Shown: piece by piece, positions 16,242-24,541 of the stretch
How the letters are laid out: the number at the start of each line of letters is the position of its first letter
Numbering within the stretch: position 1 is the stretch's first letter
NCBI RefSeq assembly: GCF_000426345.1
Contig: NZ_AUFE01000048.1
Location: forward strand, 1 to 48,132
Source: Cupriavidus phytohabitans
Lineage (GTDB): Bacteria; Pseudomonadota; Gammaproteobacteria; Burkholderiales; Burkholderiaceae
Length of the DNA: 48,132 nt
Reading direction: 5' to 3'
Notes under the pieces: generated by a model
The model's input: only the letters and a program-made list of their open reading frames with translations
What the model was told of the DNA's origin: nothing
Database searches by the model: none
Program-made: the position numbers and the translations under genes

Positions 16242-17846
16242 TTACGGTTGCAGTTCTTCGAAGGCGCCGACGGGATTGAAGCGCAGCCAGGCGCCGACCG
16301 GGATCTGCCCGGCGCGGTCGAGGTGATAAGGCGCCACGGCACCGATCACGGGATAGCCGCCGGTCAGCGGATGGTCGGCCAGGAACAATACGGGCTGGCC
16401 GCTCGGCGGGACCTGCAGCGCGCCGAGCGCGGTGCCTTCGCTGGGCAGCTCGCCGGCAATGGCGCGCTCCAGCGGCACTTCGCCGGCCAGGCGCAGGCCC
16501 ACGCGGTTGGATTGGGGCGTGACCTGCCAGCGCTGCGCGCCCAGCCGTTCCACGGATTCGGCGGTAAACCAGTCGGTGCGGGGCCCGAGCACCACGTCCA
16601 GCACGACCTCCTGCTCCACCGTGGGCAGGTTCTCGGCGGGCATCTCGGGTGCGCCGACGATGGCACCGGCCGGAGCCTGCCGCAGGTCGATCACATCGCC
16701 TGCCGCCAGCGGCGCGGGGCCGACCCTGGCCAGCGTGTCGGTGGCGCAGCTGCCCAGCACCGGCGCCACCGCGAACCCGCCGCGCGCGGCCACGTAGCAG
16801 CGCGCGCCGGCCAGCGGCTGGCCGATGGCAATCGTGTCGCCATCGGCCAGCGCCACGGCCTGGTGGTTCGGGACGTCCCATTGCCGGCCATCGGCGGTGC
16901 GCACGGTCAGCGGTGCGTCGGCGCCGGTGACGGCCAGCACGCTTTCGCCCATGCTCTGCAGCTGCAGGCCGCCGCCGATGGTCTCGAGCGCCGCGGCATC
17001 GCTGCCGTTGCCCACCAGCCGGTTGGCGGCCTTCAGCGCGGCCTGGTCCATCGCGCCCGAGGCGGACACGCCCTGCCCCGCCTGGCCGTGCCGGCCCAGG
17101 TCCTGGAACAGGGTCTGCAGGCCAGTGCCCTTTACGTTCAACGACGCGGAAGCAGGCGCCTGGTCCGCCGGCTTTGCCGCGCGCTGCGGCGCGACGGCAG
17201 CAATGGCGCCGGTGGGATGCGCCACGCCATTGAGCCGCGCGATATCGACAAAGCGCACGCGATATCCAGGCTGCAACAGCGCGGGCTGATCGCGCTCCAG
17301 GTCCCACATCGCCACCGGCGTCACGCCGATGATCTGCCAGCCGCCGGGGCTGGCCTGCGGATACACGCCGCTGAAGGTGCCGGCCAGGCCGACGGCGCCG
17401 GCGGGAATGCGCGTGCGCGGCGTACTGCGGCGCGGCACATCGAAGCTGGGATGGCCGCCGCTCAGGTAGGCAAAGCCCGGGGCAAACCCGGTAAAGGCCA
17501 CGGTATATTCGCTGCCGGTGTGGCGGCGCACGACTTCCTCCGGCGTGATGCCGAGCAGCCCGGCGACCTCGGCCAGGTCCTCGCCGTCATAGTGCACGGG
17601 GATCTCGACCAGGATGTCGCTGCGCTCGACGCGCTGCGACAGGTCGCGCGCGGCGATGGCCCGCACCAGCGCGGCGGCGCTGGTCGCCGACGGGCGGAAG
17701 TGAACGAGGATGGTGCGCGCGGCGGGCACCAGCTCGGCCACGCCATGCAGCGGATCGCGCTGCAGCGAGGCCAGCAGGGCCAGTGTCTGGCCGAGGTCGG
17801 CCAGCTCTACCAGCAGGGCATTCGAGGTGACGGGCAGGAAACGCAA
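16242..17846 (-). CDS. pxpBC: Fused 5-oxoprolinase subunits PxpB-PxpC (KipI-KipA)
   Basis: The 534-residue protein joins a KipI/allophanate-hydrolase subunit 1 domain (about 1-215; FTGFAPGFAYLSGG, PRTRIPAGAVGLAGTFSGVY) to a KipA/subunit 2 domain (about 240-530; GVSASGAMDQAALKAANRLV, GNGSDAAALE, LADHPLTGGYPVIG). An Ala-rich linker lies between them. These are separate PxpB and PxpC proteins in E. coli and B. subtilis, where with PxpA they hydrolyse 5-oxoproline to glutamate using ATP. The start is TTG at 17846, with GGAG six bases upstream; no ATG fits. It lies between the DUF1445 gene and the BC-BCCP gene in a compact operon. Confidence 0.93.
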   Translation of the reverse strand: MRFLPVTSNALLVELADLGQTLALLASLQRDPLHGVAELVPAARTILVHFRPSATSAAALVRAIAARDLSQRVERSDILVEIPVHYDGEDLAEVAGLLGITPEEVVRRHTGSEYTVAFTGFAPGFAYLSGGHPSFDVPRRSTPRTRIPAGAVGLAGTFSGVYPQASPGGWQIIGVTPVAMWDLERDQPALLQPGYRVRFVDIARLNGVAHPTGAIAAVAPQRAAKPADQAPASASLNVKGTGLQTLFQDLGRHGQAGQGVSASGAMDQAALKAANRLVGNGSDAAALETIGGGLQLQSMGESVLAVTGADAPLTVRTADGRQWDVPNHQAVALADGDTIAIGQPLAGARCYVAARGGFAVAPVLGSCATDTLARVGPAPLAAGDVIDLRQAPAGAIVGAPEMPAENLPTVEQEVVLDVVLGPRTDWFTAESVERLGAQRWQVTPQSNRVGLRLAGEVPLERAIAGELPSEGTALGALQVPPSGQPVLFLADHPLTGGYPVIGAVAPYHLDRAGQIPVGAWLRFNPVGAFEELQP

Positions 17847-17874
17847 GACTAGCTCCGCAAAGGACCCGGCGGTC

Positions 17875-18687
17875 TCAGACGTGGTACGTGCTGTCCGGCA
17901 CGTCGGTGATGAACATATGGCCCGGTGCGTGGGTCACGGCGAACGGCACGCCGGACGCCATCACGGCCGCCTGGGGCGTCACGCCGCAGGCCCAGAACAC
18001 GGGGACCTCGCCCGGCTCGATGCGCACGGCGTCGCCGAAGTCCGGCTTGCCGATGTCGGCGATGCCCAGCGCGGCCGGATCGCCCACGTGGACCGGCGCG
18101 CCGTGCACCGAGGGAAAACGCCCGCTGATGGAAACGGCATCGGCAACGCGGTGCGCGGGGATGGGCCGCATCGACACCACCAGCTCGCCATGCAGGCGGC
18201 CGGCGGGACGGCACTGGCGGCTGGTGCGGTACATCGGCACGTTGGAGCCGTCGGCGATATGGCGCACCTCGATGCCGGCCTCCTGCAGCGGCGTCTCGAA
18301 GGTGAAGCTGCAGCCGATCAGGAAGGTGACCAGGTCCGGATGCTCGGCCCACAGCGGCGTGGCATCGGCCACCTCGTCCGCCAGCTTGCCGTCGCGCCAG
18401 ACGCGGTACAGCGGGATGTCGGTGCGCACGTCCGCGCCTTCGGCCAGCAGGGTCTGGTGCGCACCCGCCTCGATCACGTCGAGCACCGGACAGGCCTTGG
18501 GATTGCGCTGCGCGTACAGCAGGAAATCCCAGGCCCAGTCGCGCGGCAAGGCGATCATATTGGCCTGCGTCATGCCCGGCGCAATGCCGGCGGTCGGCTG
18601 CACGGTACCGGCGCGATAGCTCGCGCGCGCTTCGCGGGCGGCATTCACCGCGGCGATGCGGGCGCGTTCCAGTGCGGATGCTTGCAT
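17875..18687 (-). CDS. DUF1445 / YcsI-family putative hydro-lyase (D-glutamate cyclase-like)
   Basis: This 270-residue protein has the DUF1445 motifs QANMIALPRDWAWDFLLYAQ, FLIGCSFTFETPLQEAGI, WACGVTPQAAVMAS and HAPGHMFITDVPD. The family is related to the D-glutamate cyclase domain that interconverts D-glutamate and 5-oxo-D-proline, and it is often encoded with YcsF (PxpA) and KipI/KipA. A role in supplying or using 5-oxoproline stereoisomers in this operon is inferred. The start at 18687 has GGAGA eight bases upstream. It lies 34 bp after pxpA and 28 bp before pxpBC. Confidence 0.88.
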   Translation of the reverse strand: MQASALERARIAAVNAAREARASYRAGTVQPTAGIAPGMTQANMIALPRDWAWDFLLYAQRNPKACPVLDVIEAGAHQTLLAEGADVRTDIPLYRVWRDGKLADEVADATPLWAEHPDLVTFLIGCSFTFETPLQEAGIEVRHIADGSNVPMYRTSRQCRPAGRLHGELVVSMRPIPAHRVADAVSISGRFPSVHGAPVHVGDPAALGIADIGKPDFGDAVRIEPGEVPVFWACGVTPQAAVMASGVPFAVTHAPGHMFITDVPDSTYHV

Positions 18688-18721
18688 GTGTGTTTCTCCA
18701 GTGTGTTCAGGGCCCGACGGC

Positions 18722-19477
18722 TCAGGCGAAGGCGCGAACCGTGATGCCGTCGCGCTCCAGCGCGGCGCGCACGGCGCGTGCCATCTCGAGCGCGCCGTCG
18801 CTGTCGCCATGCACGCAGATCGATTGCGCCTCCACGCGCGCCACGCTGCCGTCGATGGCGAGCACCGTGCCTTCGCGCACCAGGCGCAGCATGCGCTGCG
18901 CCACGTCGGTGGCGTCGTGCAGGACCGAGCCCTTCTCGCGGCGGGACACCAGCGTGCCCTGCGGCGTGTAGGCGCGGTCGGCGAACGCTTCGGCGATCAC
19001 GCGCAGGCCGGCCTCGCGCGCCCAGCCCACCAGCGGCGAGCCCGCCAGCGCCACCAGCGCCAGCTCCGGATTCACCGCGCGGATGGCGGCGATCACGTCG
19101 CGCGCCTGGCGCTCGTCGCTGGCGATGGTGTTGTAGAGCGCGCCGTGCGGCTTGACATAGCGCACCGTGGTGCCAACCGTGGCGGCCATGCCCGACAGTG
19201 CGCTGATCTGGTAGATCACGTCGGCCACCAGGTCGGCGCTGGCCACGTCCATGTTGCGTCGGCCGAAGCCCTGCAGGTCGGGATACGAAACGTGCGCGCC
19301 CACGGCAACGCCGCGCTCCGCCGCGGCCTTCAGCGTCTGCAGGATGCCTGCCGGATCGCCGGCGTGAAAGCCGCAGGCCACGTTGGCGCTGCTGACGATA
19401 TCCAGCATGGCGGCATCGTTGCCCATGCTCCAGGCGCCGAAGCTCTCGCCGAGGTCGCTGTTGAGATCGATATGCAT
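18722..19477 (-). CDS. pxpA: 5-oxoprolinase subunit A (LamB/YcsF family)
   Basis: The 251-residue protein starts MHIDLNSDLGESFGAW, the family signature. It contains ANVACGFHAGDP, VGAHVSYPDLQGFGRR and RYVKPHGALYN, the conserved His/Asp/Lys-rich motifs of the YcsF barrel. PxpA is one of three subunits of prokaryotic 5-oxoprolinase. The start at 19477 lies four bases after the MFS stop, so translation is probably coupled. The longer frame to 19618 overlaps the transporter and is not used. Confidence 0.94.
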   Translation of the reverse strand: MHIDLNSDLGESFGAWSMGNDAAMLDIVSSANVACGFHAGDPAGILQTLKAAAERGVAVGAHVSYPDLQGFGRRNMDVASADLVADVIYQISALSGMAATVGTTVRYVKPHGALYNTIASDERQARDVIAAIRAVNPELALVALAGSPLVGWAREAGLRVIAEAFADRAYTPQGTLVSRREKGSVLHDATDVAQRMLRLVREGTVLAIDGSVARVEAQSICVHGDSDGALEMARAVRAALERDGITVRAFA

Positions 19478-19481
19478 GGCG

Positions 19482-20768
19482 TCAGGCTGCCGTCCGCGAT
19501 GTTGCTGCGCCAGCCGGTCCTTCCGTGCCAGCCTCGGTCTCCCCGAGTAGTTCGCGTCCCTGTGTTTCCGGCAACAGCAGGCACGCGATAACGACCAACC
19601 CATAGGCGCCCGCGGCAAGATAGCCGATGGCCACGCCCAGCGACATCGATGCGCTCATGTGCCCGATCATGGCCGGGAACACCGAGCCGACCGCGCGCCC
19701 GAAGTTGTAGGAAAAGCCTTGTCCGGAGCCACGGATATGGCTCGGATATAGCTCCGTCAGGTAAGCTCCCATGCCCGAAAAGATGCCAGACAGGAAGAAT
19801 CCCAAGGGGAAGCCAAGCAGCAGCATCGCCGAGTCGGTGATCGGCAGCTGCGTATAGCAGGTCACGAGGATGGCTGCGCTCACTGCGAACAGCATGAAGC
19901 AGCGCCGGCGTCCCAGGCGATCGGACAGCCAGGCGCTGGTCAGATAGCCGGCGAACGAGCCTGCGATCAGCACCATCAGATAGCCGCTGGTATTGAGCAC
20001 GGACAGGTTGCGCTCCATCTTGAGATAGGTCGGCAGCCAGGTCGTCACCGAATAGTAGGCACCCTGCATGCCAGTCGCGAGCAGGCTGGCCAGCACCGTG
20101 GTGCGCAGCACGCCAGGCTTGAAGATCAGCATGAAGTTATTGCTTTGCCCGGTGCGGGCCAGCTTGGCCTTGGTTTCCTGATACACCTCGGGTTCCGAGA
20201 TATTGCGGCGGATGTAGAGGATAAAGACCGCCGGCAGCACGCCGATCCAGAACAGCACTCGCCATGCGTATTGCTGCTCGAACGCGGCATAGACCGCCCA
20301 GAACGCGATCGCCGAAAGTCCCCAGCCAACCGCCCAGCTGCTTTGCACCAGTCCAACGGCCTTGCCGCGGTGGCGGGCGCGGATCATCTCGGCGATCAGC
20401 ACCGAGCCGACCGACCATTCGCCGCCGAAGCCCAGGCCTTGCAGCATGCGGGTGACGAACAATTGCTCGGGCGAGTTGGTGAACCCGCTCAGGAAGGTGA
20501 AGAAGCTGAACCAGAGCACGGTCAGCTGCAGGATCCGCACGCGGCCGTACTTGTCGGCCAGGATGCCGGCCAGCCAGCCGCCGACGGCCGAGCTGATCAG
20601 CGCGCCGGTCGCGATATAGCCCGCTTCGGCCTTGGTCATGCCCCACACGAGGATGAACGTGGGGATCATGAAGGTGTAGATCATGTAGTCGAAGGCATCG
20701 ACGCCATAGCCGACGAAGGCGGCAAAGAGCGTCTTGCGCTCTGCTCCGGTAGTTTCTTTAAGCCACAT
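19482..20768 (-). CDS. MFS transporter, probable 5-oxoproline or organic acid importer
   Basis: This is a 12-helix major facilitator of about 428 residues. It has the signature loops DKYGRVR after TM2 and DRLGRRR after TM8, and the long central loop expected of the metabolite:H+ symporter group (AAHS/sialate-like). The motif ARHRGKAVGLVQSSWAVGWG is typical of that group. It is the first gene of the pxp operon and nearly touches pxpA, so 5-oxoproline or a related amino-acid derivative is the likely substrate. ATG 20768 is chosen; a GTG at 20780 would add four residues. Confidence 0.9.
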   Translation of the reverse strand: MWLKETTGAERKTLFAAFVGYGVDAFDYMIYTFMIPTFILVWGMTKAEAGYIATGALISSAVGGWLAGILADKYGRVRILQLTVLWFSFFTFLSGFTNSPEQLFVTRMLQGLGFGGEWSVGSVLIAEMIRARHRGKAVGLVQSSWAVGWGLSAIAFWAVYAAFEQQYAWRVLFWIGVLPAVFILYIRRNISEPEVYQETKAKLARTGQSNNFMLIFKPGVLRTTVLASLLATGMQGAYYSVTTWLPTYLKMERNLSVLNTSGYLMVLIAGSFAGYLTSAWLSDRLGRRRCFMLFAVSAAILVTCYTQLPITDSAMLLLGFPLGFFLSGIFSGMGAYLTELYPSHIRGSGQGFSYNFGRAVGSVFPAMIGHMSASMSLGVAIGYLAAGAYGLVVIACLLLPETQGRELLGETEAGTEGPAGAATSRTAA

Positions 20769-20849
20769 GGTTGCGCTCACTAGGACAAGGACAAAGCGTG
20801 GGAAAAAGCTCGTCGCACTGACTCACGACGATGTTCGTTTTCATCGGCG

Positions 20850-20860
20850 TTGTTTAGCAA
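20850..20860. promoter_or_regulatory. Degenerate third copy of the TTGTTGAACAA operator
   Basis: TTGTTTAGCAA differs at two positions from the perfect TTGTTGAACAA copies at 20914 and 21000. It lies closest to the MFS start, about 80 bp upstream. It may be a weak site for the divergent GntR regulator. Confidence 0.4.
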
Positions 20861-20913
20861 ATCGCATGCCATGTTGACCTATCGGCACGTATCACTCAAC
20901 CACCGTACACATA

Positions 20914-20924
20914 TTGTTGAACAA
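20914..20924. promoter_or_regulatory. Operator copy 1, TTGTTGAACAA
   Basis: This interrupted palindrome (TTGTT-G-AACAA, extended to ATTGTTGAACAAT at 20913-20925) sits mid-way between the divergent MFS and GntR genes. An identical core recurs at 21000-21010, 86 bp away. Repeated palindromes in a regulator/operon divergent region are good candidates for GntR binding. Confidence 0.6.
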
Positions 20925-20999
20925 TCTTTGGTGTTGATCGATCATGGTATACACCTAAGGCACCGTTGCAGCCCGTCGTCCGCACCAATCCTGTGCTTA

Positions 21000-21010
21000 T
21001 TGTTGAACAA
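21000..21010. promoter_or_regulatory. Operator copy 2, TTGTTGAACAA
   Basis: This is an exact copy of the 20914-20924 site, 34 bp upstream of the GntR start codon. That position would let the protein repress its own gene. With the site at 20914 it spans the control region of the pxp operon. Confidence 0.6.
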
Positions 21011-21044
21011 AGTGCGTTAACATCCGGTCACGGGCTTCACCGGA

Positions 21045-21731
21045 ATGAGCGATCCATCCACCATGTCCTCCACACCTGACGTGAAGAATTTGGCAGAACG
21101 AGTCACGGAACAGATCCGCCAGCGCATCGTGCATGGCGAGTTCGAGCCGGGACAGCGCCTGTCGGAAGCGGCGCTGAGCGAAAGCCTGCAGATTTCCCGC
21201 AACACCCTGCGCGAGACCTTCCGCGTGCTGACCAAGGAAGGCCTGCTCAAGCACGAGCCCAACCGGGGCGTGTCGGTGGCGATTCCCAGCATTGCGTCGA
21301 TCATCGACATCTATCGGGTGCGCCGGCTGATCGAATGCCAGGCGATTGCCCAGGCCTACCCCAGCCATCCGGCCCGCAAGCACCTGCGCGAAGCGGTGGA
21401 AATGGGGCTGCGCTGCCGCGACAACGGCGACTGGCAGGGCGCTGGCACTGCCAATATGGAATTCCACATGGCGATCGTGGAGCTGGCCGACAGCGAGCGC
21501 CTGAACGTGATGTTCTCCCATCTGCTCGCCGAACTGCGCCTGGCGTTCGGCATGCTGCATGACCCCGAATTCCTGCACGGCCCTTACGTCGAGATGAACC
21601 AGCACATCCTGGAACTGTTCGAGGCGGGCAAGCTGGCCGAATGCGCAGTGGCGCTGAACGATTACCTGACGCAGTCCGAGCGCATCGTGCTGTCGGTGTG
21701 CGCGCGGCATCCGGTGTTCAAGGGGCGCTGA
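21045..21731 (+). CDS. GntR-family (FCD) regulator of the divergent pxp operon
   Basis: The 228-residue protein has a GntR winged HTH (about 15-80; LSEAALSESLQISRNTLRET, LTKEGLLKHEPNRGVSV) and a C-terminal FCD helical ligand domain with RVRRLIECQA and NMEFHMAIVELADSERLN. It is transcribed away from the MFS-pxp operon, and TTGTTGAACAA palindromes lie between them, so it very probably controls that operon and itself. A second possible start is ATG 21063. Whether the effector is 5-oxoproline is inferred from the neighbouring genes. Confidence 0.88.
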   Translation: MSDPSTMSSTPDVKNLAERVTEQIRQRIVHGEFEPGQRLSEAALSESLQISRNTLRETFRVLTKEGLLKHEPNRGVSVAIPSIASIIDIYRVRRLIECQAIAQAYPSHPARKHLREAVEMGLRCRDNGDWQGAGTANMEFHMAIVELADSERLNVMFSHLLAELRLAFGMLHDPEFLHGPYVEMNQHILELFEAGKLAECAVALNDYLTQSERIVLSVCARHPVFKGR

Positions 21732-21890
21732 TGCGAGCTGCGGTCCCCTTTTTGCCCTCTCCCTGACAATTTCTGCCCCTTTGGCGTTATTTACAGGTGC
21801 GAGGGTGTCGTCTAGTCTTCACCCGCATGGGAACCCGGCCGCACGCGGGATCGGCGCAGCACAGCAACTTCGGCATATTTCCGGACTGCC

Positions 21891-22481
21891 ATGAGGAACG
21901 AGATCGGGAAGGACCGCACCGAATTTGCGGATCATTTGCTGGATGCCGTGTTCATGGTCGATACCAGCGGCCGCATCCAGTACGTAAGCGCTGCCTGCGA
22001 AGGCATCCTCGGCTACACGCCGAAGGAGATCACCGGGCAATCCATCATCGACCTGGTGGCACCGGACGACCGCGACCGGACCCTGATCGAGGCCAAGGAA
22101 GTCATGGCCGGCAAGAAGCGGATCGGCTTCGAGAATCGCTACCGCCACAAAGACGGCAACGATGTTCATATCATGTGGTCGGCCGGATGGCTGCAATCGG
22201 AACGGATGCGCGTCGGGGTCGCGCGCGATGTCACGGCGCTGAGGAAGAAGAGCGTGGTCGAACTGGGCCTGGCGTTTTCCCCGGTACCGCTCGCGCCCCA
22301 TGAGCAGAAGGTCCTTCAGTTGCTGCTGACCGACGCTTCGGAGAAGCAGATTGCCCACCGCCTCGGCCTCGCCGTCTCCACCACTCATTCCTATGTCACC
22401 ACGATCTTCCGCAAATTCGGTGTCAGGGGCCGGGCCGGGTTGATGAGCCTGTGGCTTGAAAACCTGTCGCGCGAGCGCTGA
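21891..22481 (+). CDS. PAS domain-LuxR HTH transcriptional regulator
   Basis: The 196-residue protein has a PAS sensor domain (about 10-120; AVFMVDTSGRIQYVSAACEG, GYTPKEITGQSIIDLVAPDD, ending GVARDVTALR). A LuxR-type HTH follows (about 132-192; LAPHEQKVLQLLLTDASEKQ, IAHRLGLAVSTTHSYVTTIF). There is no receiver domain, so it probably senses a small molecule, redox state or a partner directly. It lies 159 bp after the GntR gene on the same strand. No cognate target is evident in the window. Confidence 0.88.
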   Translation: MRNEIGKDRTEFADHLLDAVFMVDTSGRIQYVSAACEGILGYTPKEITGQSIIDLVAPDDRDRTLIEAKEVMAGKKRIGFENRYRHKDGNDVHIMWSAGWLQSERMRVGVARDVTALRKKSVVELGLAFSPVPLAPHEQKVLQLLLTDASEKQIAHRLGLAVSTTHSYVTTIFRKFGVRGRAGLMSLWLENLSRER

Positions 22482-22540
22482 CGCGGTGATCCAGGACGGC
22501 ACCCTGATACAATGCCGCCACGTTTACATGTCTTGACACA

Positions 22541-23179
22541 ATGGGCTTCGAACAACTGGCGGCGCTGAAGGCAAAACTCGTGGAACAGGCAAAGGCCGAA
22601 AAGGCGGCCCAGTCTGCAAAGCGAAACAAGAGCACCAACGGCACAAAGGGTGCTAACGGCGGCAAGGGTACTGACGGCGCCAAAGGCAACAAGGGCAACA
22701 AGGGCAACAAGCCGTCGCGCGTACGCGATGCCGCGCCGGAAAAGCCGGTCGATCCGGTGGTCCTCGCCATCTCCAGGCTGCAAAAGCGCTTCCCCGCCGT
22801 CTTCCCCAAGAACCCGGCTCCGAAAGTGCCGCTCAAGGTCGGCATCTTCCAGGACCTGGTGCAGCACGCGCAGGAACTGAAGCTGACCGAGGCCGAGCTG
22901 CGCGACGCGATCCGGACCTGGTGCCGCGGCGCACGCTACTGGAACGGCATGGTGGAGGGCGCTGCGCGCGTGGACCTTGCCGGCGAGCCCGCCGGACAGG
23001 TCACCGAGGCCGATGCCCGGCGCGCGCGTCAGTTGCAGCGCAGCCGTGCTACCCGGCCGCAGTCGAAGCAACCAGTGCAGCAAGCTGCGCAAGCTCAGCA
23101 GGAACACCAGGCTCAGCAAGCGGAGCAGGAACAGCCAGCACAGGCGGCGGAACCGTCGCAGGCCGGCAAGCCCGCCTGA
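22541..23179 (+). CDS. ProQ/FinO-domain RNA chaperone with low-complexity tails
   Basis: The 212-residue protein has a central ProQ/FinO domain (about 70-165; AISRLQKRFPAVFPKNPAPK, GIFQDLVQHAQELKLTEAEL, GARYWNGMVEGAARVDL), which binds structured 3' ends of small RNAs and mRNAs. The N-terminal tail (30-60) is Gly/Lys/Asn-rich with GNK repeats, encoded by three exact 9-bp copies at 22685-22711. The C-terminal tail (165-212) is Gln/Ala-rich. Both tails are probably disordered; the basic N-tail may add RNA affinity. The gene stands alone. A TACAAT-like -10 at 22508-22513 may be its promoter. Confidence 0.9.
   Translation: MGFEQLAALKAKLVEQAKAEKAAQSAKRNKSTNGTKGANGGKGTDGAKGNKGNKGNKPSRVRDAAPEKPVDPVVLAISRLQKRFPAVFPKNPAPKVPLKVGIFQDLVQHAQELKLTEAELRDAIRTWCRGARYWNGMVEGAARVDLAGEPAGQVTEADARRARQLQRSRATRPQSKQPVQQAAQAQQEHQAQQAEQEQPAQAAEPSQAGKPA
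22685..22711 (+). repeat. Three exact 9-bp tandem repeats in the ProQ gene
   Basis: GGCAACAAG is repeated three times (22685-22693, 22694-22702, 22703-22711), coding Gly-Asn-Lys each time in the N-terminal tail. Slippage here would lengthen or shorten the tail in frame. Confidence 0.85.
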
Positions 23180-23219
23180 CCATCGCCGGCGCCTCCCGGG
23201 AAGGCGCCTTTCCCGGTGA

Positions 23220-24066
23220 CTACGCGGACGGCTCAGGCATCCTCGGCACAAAGCGCTTGTGGTCGATCTGGCCATTCCGGGCCATCAGGATGGTCGCTTC
23301 CGGGATCTCCTCCCAAACCCCCTGCACGTCGATCAGCGGCTCCGACAACACCAGGAACGCGTCGTCGCCGGCGGCGATGATGCGCGGGTCCTGGGGATAC
23401 AGCTCTCGCAGCTGCCGGAACGAGGTGCTGTGGAACAGCGAGCGCGACGCCGTCTCGCTCGAATAGCGCACCGCCACGACCTGCTGGCCATCCGTGACGC
23501 ACACCGTCATGTTGAGCGGGAACTGCACGTCATAGCGATGGCCGACCTCCTCGATCAGCCCCGCCATCTGCTCCAGTGCACCACGCGGGTCGCGCTCCAG
23601 GCCAAAAGTCAGCGGCCAGGAAGAACATTACCTCCGAGTCGGTCGATCCCTCGATCCAGCGGAACAGATGCGGCGCCACGGCCATCATCAGGTCGCGCCG
23701 CAGCAGCGGATATTCCCGAATCAGCCCGTTATGCACGAACAACCAGCGGCCGAAGCGGAACGGATGGCAGTTGGTCTCCTGCGTGGGCGTGCCGGTGGCC
23801 GCGCGCACATGGGCCAGGAACAGCGGCGCCCGCACCGCGCGCGCCGTCTCGCGCAGGTTGGTGTCGCTCCATGCCGGATGCAGGCAGCGGTAGCGGAACG
23901 GCACCTCGGAATGCCTTCCGTACCAGCCGACGCCGAAGCCGTCGCCATTGGTGGTGGTATGGCCGAGCCTGGAATTCAGGCTCTGGTCGATCAATGAATG
24001 TTCCGGCTGGAATAGCACCGCCTCCAGCGGAACGGACCTGCCCGAGTACGCCAGCCAGCGGCACAT
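23220..24066 (-). pseudogene. Class II glutamine amidotransferase (YafJ/EgtC-like) with a frameshift
   Basis: The reading starts at 24066 with MCRWLAYSGRSVPLEAVLF, where Cys2 is the N-terminal nucleophile of class II amidotransferases. SD GAGGAGA lies upstream. It continues with LGHTTTNGDGFGVGWYG, LAHVRAATGTP, CHPFRFGRWLFVHNGLI and STDSEVMFFLA. Near 23612-23616 one extra base shifts the frame. The other frame then resumes as MAGLIEEVGHRYDVQFPLNM and runs to the stop at 23220. Removing one base gives a continuous protein of about 281 residues, normal for the family. It may be a true disruption or a sequencing error. The function of intact relatives is poorly defined. Confidence 0.82.
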
Positions 24067-24541
24067 GATGTGTCTCCTCACAAGTGCGGCCCGGTGCCTT
24101 TCCGGCCCCATGCTTCAGTTGTAGGACGGCAACGGCGGAACGGCAAAGTGCCGGCTGCGGGCAGCGCTGAAGCAGTGCCGGCGGTGGCCCGGGTATGCTG
24201 GCTGCGGCACATACGCGCTGGCGTACCGTTGCCAGCCGGATCGCTTGGTGAAATCCCTACACGAGCCGGGGCAATTCATGCAATCCTTTCAGAAGCGTTC
24301 GGGGACTGCTCCGGTCGTCGAAGTCGTGGCGGGGCTTGCCTGCCTGCAGGATGGCCGGGCGATCGTGCCCCGGTATGGCACTTGCATGGAATGTTCGGGG
24401 CGCGATGAAGTCAAATCATCAGACCCGATCTGTACGAATCTCGCGAGTTCCGGGCGCACCCGCTCAGGGCAGTCCCGTGGTAGCTTGTGTCTACAAATGT
24501 CTCGAGGGGTCCGCTGGGCCCCGCCACGGAGGAAGCAGCCA
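24067..24541. other. 475-bp intergenic region upstream of the DUF2188-like gene
   Basis: The region separates the divergent amidotransferase and DUF2188-like genes. No convincing gene is seen in it. A short GC hairpin, GGGGTCC/GGGCCCC (24506-24522, loop GCT), sits just upstream of the GGAGG ribosome site of the next gene. It may influence translation. Confidence 0.4.

Noticed and set aside
14284..16326. Long plus-strand open frame of 680 codons
   Set aside because: It is antisense to the biotin carboxylase gene, has no recognisable domain, and arises from the GC-rich codon pattern of the real minus-strand genes.
16248..17852. 534-codon plus-strand frame opposite pxpBC
   Set aside because: It is an antisense shadow of the pxpB-pxpC fusion, which has clear family motifs.
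24376..24392. TGGCAC followed by TTGCA, like a sigma-54 promoter
   Set aside because: The two elements are adjacent without the required spacer, so the -24/-12 geometry is wrong.
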